From Serpula lacrymans var. lacrymans S7.9 (taxonomy: Eukaryota > Basidiomycota > Agaricomycetes > Boletales > Serpulaceae), in NCBI RefSeq assembly GCF_000218685.1, contig NW_006763297.1, positions 1,330,249 through 1,394,248 of the forward strand: a DNA stretch of 64,000 nt, written 5' to 3'. The position numbers were made by a program, and so were the translations under genes. Positions within the stretch are counted from its first letter, which is position 1. Each line of letters opens with the position of its first letter. The notes under the pieces are model-generated. The model saw only the letters and a list, made by a program, of their open reading frames with translations. It was not told where the DNA came from and did no database searches. Shown here piece by piece: positions 58,255 to 64,000 of this stretch.

Positions 58255-58615
58255 ATTCTATGGGGATCTCTTATAAACCCAAATAGGTACTGGGTTGGTC
58301 CTACGGTGGTGAGGTAATGAGATGTGTGGGGTGGGATGGTCACACAGAGATCATGGGATGTCCCAGATTTGTTACAGGATGTCCCATATATGAGTTGGGA
58401 TGATCCCACAGAGATCATGGGATGAATGTGGGGTGGGATGTCCCATATGTGGGTTGGGATGATCCCACAGAAGTAATGGGATGTCTCATATGTGAAGTGG
58501 GATGGTCCCAGATTAGTTATGGGATATCCCATATGTGAACTGCAATGGTCACACAGAGGTCATGAGATGTCCCATGTGTGGGGTGGGATGGTCCTAGATC
58601 AGTCTTAATCTCACA
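58255..58615. repeat. Degenerate minisatellite with palindromic GGGATG...CCC cores
   Basis: Units of roughly 50-60 bp built from GTGGGATG(G)TCCCA, CAGAGATCATGGGATG and TCCCATATGTG. Each core is itself a near-palindrome (GGGATGATCCC, GGGATGTCCC). Weak relatives occur at 59450-59580 and 59960-60065. A minus frame across it (58251-58532) is low-complexity and not a gene. Confidence 0.7.
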
Positions 58616-59270
58616 CATTTTCAACTACTACATCTTTGTACACAATACACCAATACTGTCCAGGAACCCCTTATGCTATTCTGAGTGAACATTCTAAATA
58701 AACTGTACCATTATACCACAACAAATCTAGAGTCAATATTTCTTGAGCTAGGAATGGTCTCTGGTGATTGAGTGCAAGGGGACAGCATGGTTTCATGGTT
58801 GAATTATACAAATATGAGACCAAGTTACCTATTATACCAGGAATAAGAAATGTCCACCCACTGGGAAATCAGGCACTATCAATGTGTACACATAGTTACT
58901 GAAGACAACATCTCTAGCCACTTTAGGTTTACTTACATGGAGAGAGTAATTTCACACAGATGACCTACAAGTGTTTTGGCAGTTGGATAAGATGCAACCA
59001 CCAGCTCCACCATAACTTGATATTTGTACTTTGGAGGCCTAAAATATACGGGTGCAGGAATAAAGATATTATGTGAGCAGATTTTCCAAGATTATTTTCT
59101 AACAACGAATGGTGTGGAAGATAGAAATTATAATGCCTCAAAGTTGTGTCCAGTGGGGGTGTTTTGGGATATCTCTTGACCTCTGTAAGACCAATCCTCC
59201 CTGCATTTGGGACATCCCATAACCACTGCAGTGACAAATTATGACATTTGTTTATAGTATGAGAAAACAT
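58616..59270. other. Intergenic; no gene recognised
   Basis: Short frames only. Confidence 0.4.
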
Positions 59271-59342
59271 CCATTGGCCAGGGCTTGAACCTGGGACTCC
59301 AGCTTTCATGGTCTGGTGCTTTACCAACTAAGCTACCAAGGC
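59271..59342 (-). tRNA. tRNA-like sequence, degenerate
   Basis: On the minus strand: GCCTTGG, TA, D arm GCTT-loop-AAGC, an anticodon region with CCAG/CTGG stem and an enlarged loop holding CAT, then T arm CCAGG-TTCAAGC-CCTGG and CCAATGG. A-box and B-box are recognisable. The acceptor stem pairs at five of seven positions and the anticodon loop is too long, so it is probably a pseudogene or the head of a short retroposon. Its T arm nearly equals that of 42175-42247. Confidence 0.45.
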
Positions 59343-60307
59343 ATACTTGGAAAGCATACTGATTGGTTACATGCCCAGAAAGTCCAGAATCATTGTACAT
59401 GGGTGCAGATCCCATTGTGTGTTGTGATATGCAGGATCATCCTAGCTTGGATATGGAACATTCCACAACCACTGTGGGATGGTCCCATAACTACTGTAAA
59501 ATCATCCTGTCCTGTACTGGGACATCCCATGATCACTGTGAGATGGTTCCATAACCACTATAGGATCATCCCATCCTATGGATAGCATAATGAATTTCCA
59601 ACATGTTGCTGAGATTTTTGGAAAGTATAGGAGTATTTGGCAGCATTACAATGAGAGCTGAAATGGTAACCTGATGGAAGTTGAAGATGTCTAGGTGATA
59701 TATTATTAAAGAGAATCTTTGTATTTTTCAGGTTTGGTTTGGTTTTATGATGATATTGTAGTATCTGTTTATAATTATTATTATGAAGCTTTGTCAGCAA
59801 GATATCTCGGAATAACCTGCCTTTACATTATGTAAATATAGCTTAATTGCTAGCAGCCCCCTCAGAAATCTTGCTTTTATGTATATAGCTTATTGTAATA
59901 ATATTGTCCATTTTGTAAAAAGCAGAGTATGATGTGGTGGTAATTGGATCCACTCATGTACCAGGATCATCCCACTGGGACCATCCCAAACAGTGGGACA
60001 TCCCATTTATATGATTTTTGGAATGATCCCAGAGGTAGAAATTGTGGGACAGACCAGGAAAAATCCACCTCTTAGGTGGATAGATGTACAGTGGGTGATC
60101 AACCTAAATGCTAGGCTCCTGGGGGTGCCTGAAGTGCATCAGTACATACCTTGAATATTTTTGTTTTACTGACTGATTTGGCTTGTAGACTCCAGTGATG
60201 GTGTCACAAAGATAATTGATGGCACAGTCTTTGTACCGATGTTCCAGCGATGACTTGGCACCTCTGAATGTCTTTGGAATCTCAATGATCGCAAGGTTTT
60301 AATCACT
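59343..60307. other. Intergenic with GGGAC.TCCC repeats; no gene recognised
   Basis: It contains scattered GGGACATCCCA, GGGATGGTCCCA and GGATCATCCCA units like those at 58255-58615. Confidence 0.45.
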
Positions 60308-61334
60308 ATGCAGGCTATCTGGGATGTGGTATATCCTGATACCACATACCAGATCAGTATGAACTGTTTGGTTTATCATGTGGTAAGAATTTCACAATGT
60401 TTTTCTTTGTTACGTCTCACATATTCTTTCAGCTTGGCCAGCGGGTTTACAAGTGGCAGAATGGCCTCAGTTCTTTGGCGCAAGCCATGCTGGAGCATCT
60501 CTTTGATTCTATGCCTCACTTCAAGTCCCAAGAAGCTCGCCAGGTGTTCGCAAAATCCATGCTACAAGATCTCGCTTTTTTGTATGAGGTTGTCAAATCA
60601 GATAGTTTGGTAAGTCTGTCTGCTTTGTATTTTTAAACATGCCAACCTAACCTTATTATAGCAGCATAGGGAGTATTATGCTTCCCATTTATTCTACTGC
60701 TTTGTATTTTTAAACATGCCAACCTAACCTTATTATAGCAGCACAGAGAGTATTCTGCTTCCCATTTATTCTACAGACATACTCCTCCCACCTGGATGCA
60801 ACCATCGGCTCAGTTGATGTCCCAGCACTATGTGCAAGTAATGCCACCATCAACTCTTCCAATATTGCCAAATACCCTCCATATGGTGCCTTGGCTTGAT
60901 CTGTAGTTGCGGTATGTTCCTCCCTTAATTTTACTTATTATATTACTTGGCTTACTTTGTCATACAGATTATAGGTTGAACGTGTATTTACAAAGCAGAG
61001 CCAAGTCATTCTGGTTGGTGCTGAGGAAAATGATGAAGATGTGGTCTCAGACAAAGCGACAGGTAGTAGGCTGACCGGTAAATCCTTCCTCAAGCCTGTC
61101 CCCCAGTTAAATGCCTTCAGTGGGAAGGAAACAACTGCATACAATAATTTTTCTAGCACAAATTGGGGGTCAGCAGCCCGTAGTTATGTAACATCTATCA
61201 AATCACTCCAGCCAGCAATGATTGAAGACATCCATAGGAAGTCTCTCAAATATACCAAGGTCAAAGGGAAGCATGTCTTATTGGAGAGTGATGCAGAGGA
61301 CGTTGATGTGTGCACATGCATCAGAGATGTCTAG
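60308..61334 (+). pseudogene. Remnant of an uncharacterised agaricomycete gene
   Basis: Exons: IWDVVYPDTTYQISMNCLVY (to 60378), LGQRVYKWQNGLSSLAQAML and LEHLFDSMPHFKSQEARQVF (60434-60609), TYSSHLDATIGSVDVPALC then GALA, a TGA, SVVA (60777-60910), and VERVFTKQSQVILVGAEEND to KGKHVLLESDAEDVDVCTC ending at 61332-61334. Introns have normal ends; the one at 60610-60776 holds a 77-bp tandem duplication. The TGA near 60898 could be a former CGA. Upstream exons could not be assembled. No function recognised. Confidence 0.45.
60621..60774. repeat. Tandem duplication, 2 x 77 bp, inside an intron
   Basis: Units 60621-60697 and 60698-60774 both begin TGCTTTGTATTTTTAAACAT and end TTTATTCTAC; a few bases differ. 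The second unit carries the acceptor. Confidence 0.95.
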
Positions 61335-61905
61335 GTTTTTTGCCCCTTTATTTGATCATTTTTCACAACTTATTATCTTGGTCCGGTAGGAAAATCACGG
61401 TTTATTGTTTCTCGCATTTCATTTCAAAGGACCGTAGTTACATTTTAATGCAAATTTGGTAGTATATTTTTTTCATATCTTTTCTATGTTCCCTCATCCT
61501 CGCAGACCTTATGTTTCTTAATTTGTCTTGTCATGCCTTATAACTATCTTGTCTTGAATGTAACTTTATTTTTCTGTTCTGCCTTGAATTGTCTTAGAGT
61601 GCTTAGATAAGGTGCTATAAGTCACGGAAAGAAATTGGATCTACTCAAATTGTCTTCATGGAACGATGTTCTTATATTTGTTAAGACATTTTAAGGCTGA
61701 AAAAGTGAGTTGTAAATTTCCTGATGGGCCGAAGGTACATTGGCTGTCTAAAATGGAAAAAAAAAATTGCGCAAGAGTATCATATTGATTGCCCGTTGGT
61801 GCTTGCTACATAACAGTGACTCGGATACGTTAAAAGAAGGATATCGAGAATTGGTCAGACCGAGGGAGATTACATTGATACATAGCATGAAAACAACAAA
61901 ATCAA
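61335..61905. other. Intergenic; no gene recognised
   Basis: AT-rich, convergent gap between the plus-strand remnant and the minus-strand coiled-coil gene. Confidence 0.4.
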
Positions 61906-63280
61906 TCATATGGCTTGCCCGTATGCAAATTCGAAAAGTTCTTTTAGCAAAAGGCGCTCATGGTCCCCAACATCCCCGGCATCCAGTTGCTCGTCCATGA
62001 GAGCCTTCCTAATGTCACTTACGTCGGCCTTGTGGGCAGCTTCGTTTCCTCGTTTCCGTATTTCTTTGGATGCATAACACAGGAAGTGGACTGCCTCACT
62101 AGACGGAGGATGATACTTCACAGAGAGTTCCTCAAGAATATCTTTGGAGAATGTGTCAACATCTCTCCCACGACGATAACTCTCCCAAGACGTCCCGCCC
62201 TCAACATCCATCAGGATTTTTTGTCGTGCCTTGTCAAGCAGAGCACGGAGATGTAGCGGAGTGATAAGGCGCAAGTACTAGACGTCGAGATGTCTGGTTA
62301 GCGTCACATAAAAACAGAAGCTAAGAGAACTTGCCCTCCTTATTTCTTGTTCACTCTTTTCACGTGATGCCCGTTCCTCAATGACTTCCGCCCTTACATC
62401 CCTGAGAGTCTTCTTTAATTCAAGGTTTGATTCATCCAACCGTTGATTTGTCTTGCGAAGCTCGCGAATAGCCTCTTCCGACCGCGCATGCCTCTCTTCC
62501 CACCTCTTTTCTGATTTTATATACCTCTCTTCCGATTGACCAGCCACCTTTCGAAGCTCGCGATTAGCCTCTTCCGATTGACCAACCATCTTTCGAAGCT
62601 CGCGCATAGCCACTTCCGACCGCTGATAACTTTCGTCCAACCGTTGAACCCTGCCACCCAACCAGACATTCCCCTTTCGTAAGTCTCTAATACTTTGATG
62701 ACATTCTTCATAATCCTTCCGTGATACCACCATTTCCTCAGAGCTATCCACAAGTGGAGTGGAGTGTGTGCTTTAGGCTCGTGGGTGGCTTCATAGATAG
62801 TAGGTATCACTTACTCCTTTCCTCCCTTCCGATTTGTCAACATGAAACTGTTGATTTCTCGCAGTTTCATATTGTCCCCCTCTGCCTGGGCGAGATTTTG
62901 GTTCTTAATAGCCAACGGGCTTCCCACTGCCGCTTTTGGAGTAAACATGGTGTACAATTCTGCGTTCTCGGGTAACTCTGAAACTTTTGATTCTTGAGGT
63001 ATTCCAGCTGTATTGAGATTAATGGTAAGTATGTGTAATGAGTATACCGAAGTACAGACTCACAAGGTTGGTACTTGATATCAAGGGTATATGGGTCAAT
63101 GGGAGTGTCAAGCGCCAGTGTCGTCTGTGCTTTCTTCATTATGTTACGTAACAAGTCTCCCACGACTGACTCTACTGTGGCGTTGTTGTTTTCGATTGGG
63201 TTTATAACCGTCAGGTCAGGGTGCACGAATACGCCAGTGGCATACTTAAGCTGTCTGGAGTTCAGGGTGGAAGAGGCCAT
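61906..63280 (-). CDS. Uncharacterised coiled-coil protein, apparently complete
   Basis: It starts MASSTLNSRQLKYATGVF at 63280, first exon to LDIKYQP, an intron (about 63010-63064), then ESKVSELPENAELYTMFTPK and GDNMKLREINSFMLTNRKGG, an intron, then EEMVVSRKDYEECHQSIRDL and a long coiled coil built from 14-16-residue units such as SEEANRELRKVAGQ and SEEAIRELRKTNQ, an intron with an apparent GC donor, and a C-terminal domain: LRLITPLHLRALLDKARQKI, VHFLCYASKEIRKRGNEAAH, ADVSDIRKALMDEQLDA, FEFAYGQAI. Stop at 61906-61908. No break seen. The C-terminal block resembles a small helical domain; function unknown. The copy at 24155-25226 is a truncated relative. Confidence 0.7.
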
Positions 63281-64000
63281 TGCTGTTGGGGATCTTTTTG
63301 GATCATAGTGTCTGTCCTTTTAACTTCTTGAACGCATGTTAGTCCTCGTGGTTCTTCACAACTCCGCTACTGATTCGGTACTAATCAAAGCTGTTTGTTC
63401 TGTACACAATGCCTATCACCCACCATGTGAGACCCCCAGCACTGGATTACCAACTCCGCCTGGCTAGAAGCTCCTCCAAACCCCCTCGACAACCCCCTTG
63501 GTTGGCAATCGGTTCCCAAAATCATCTTGGTACTTTATTTGTTACTTGCATTGTAACGCTAAGGGATAGCCTGATAGAAATTTCCGTGTTTCGTGTGGGT
63601 GGCAAGTAGCAGCAAATGCCATTGCGAAATCGGCCCACAGGCAAAGTCACGATCTTGCATGGATCTCATAGTAAGCAAGATGATGACTTTCAGGTCAGAA
63701 CGCGAAATATGTCGTATAAACGTATCATTCTTGTTCCATTTGCTTACAGGTAAATTTTCAAACAACACAAGTTCAACTCTACGCTCATTTATGCCTATTT
63801 TATTGCTTAGTTTTAGGCTGATCGTATCCGCATCTACGAGTAGGACGAAGGCTAATCTAGAATATTCAATCGGCAACAGAAAGAATAACATTCTTCCTAT
63901 AGGGCGGCGGTATACACTGCCTTCATCACCCCCTCAAAAACATATTACATCCGCTCATCTTGCTGCAACGTGCATGTGTCCTGTGTTGTCATAGGGCTGT
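63281..64000. other. Right edge; no gene assigned
   Basis: A plus frame at 63409-63609 and overlapping frames on both strands at 63559-63994 have no recognised domain. The stretch 63440-63605 is similar in places to 21205-21345 near THI4. Confidence 0.35.

Noticed and set aside
58251..58532. Minus frame with repeated GTSH/IPPH-like peptides
   Set aside because: Translation of the palindromic minisatellite.
63593..63994. 133-codon plus frame at the right edge
   Set aside because: No domain or splice logic, overlapped by an equally long minus frame; left unassigned.

Overview
The window looks like a transposon-rich piece of a basidiomycete genome, most likely an agaricomycete. The reasons are: genes cut by many short (about 50-75 nt) introns with GT..AG ends, a THI4 thiazole synthase of fungal type, a medium-chain reductase typical of mushrooms, Tf1/sushi-like chromodomain Ty3/Gypsy elements, a fungal Helitron, and a Plavaka-type DNA transposase. 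No bacterial operon, CRISPR array or rRNA was seen. The species cannot be named from the sequence alone.

Layout. 1-4508: a decayed minus-strand Gypsy element (family A) with gag and the protease/RT part of pol, running off the left edge; a solo LTR sits in its gag, and a related family-B LTR sits in its own 5' LTR. 5151-11435: a decayed Helitron (Rep plus Pif1-like helicase). 11918-16446: several decayed intron-containing genes of unknown function, three of them in tandem, each with its own TATA box or an upstream TATA, plus an F-box-like pseudogene on the other strand. 16812-17173 is an assembly gap. 18664-22607 is the main host-gene island: an MDR reductase and THI4. 24155-25226 is a truncated copy of a coiled-coil gene whose complete paralogue lies at 61906-63280.

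25227-47000 is AT-rich repeat territory: nested solo LTRs with perfect target duplications, a 1.6-1.8 kb inverted duplication, a 0.7 kb direct duplication, MITE-like elements, a truncated second Gypsy A copy, a tRNA-like insertion, a cluster of long hairpins and two gene remnants. 47544-57369 is a Plavaka transposase pseudogene split by a complete, young Gypsy element (family B, 50121-56978) with 384-bp LTRs that differ at one base and a perfect GAGAT target duplication. 57440-61900 holds LTR pieces, a palindromic minisatellite, a second tRNA-like sequence and another gene remnant.

How it works together. The only probably working genes are the reductase, THI4, the 3' coiled-coil gene and the gag/pol of Gypsy B. 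Gypsy B carries a GGGTTTT slip site exactly at the gag stop and a 12-nt match between its predicted RNA start and the primer-binding site, the signature of Tf1-type self-priming; family A shows the same logic with a co-varying base. Older copies are broken mainly by TGA or TAG where CGA or CAG is expected, which suggests C-to-T decay. All calls come from reading the sequence; no search or alignment software was run.
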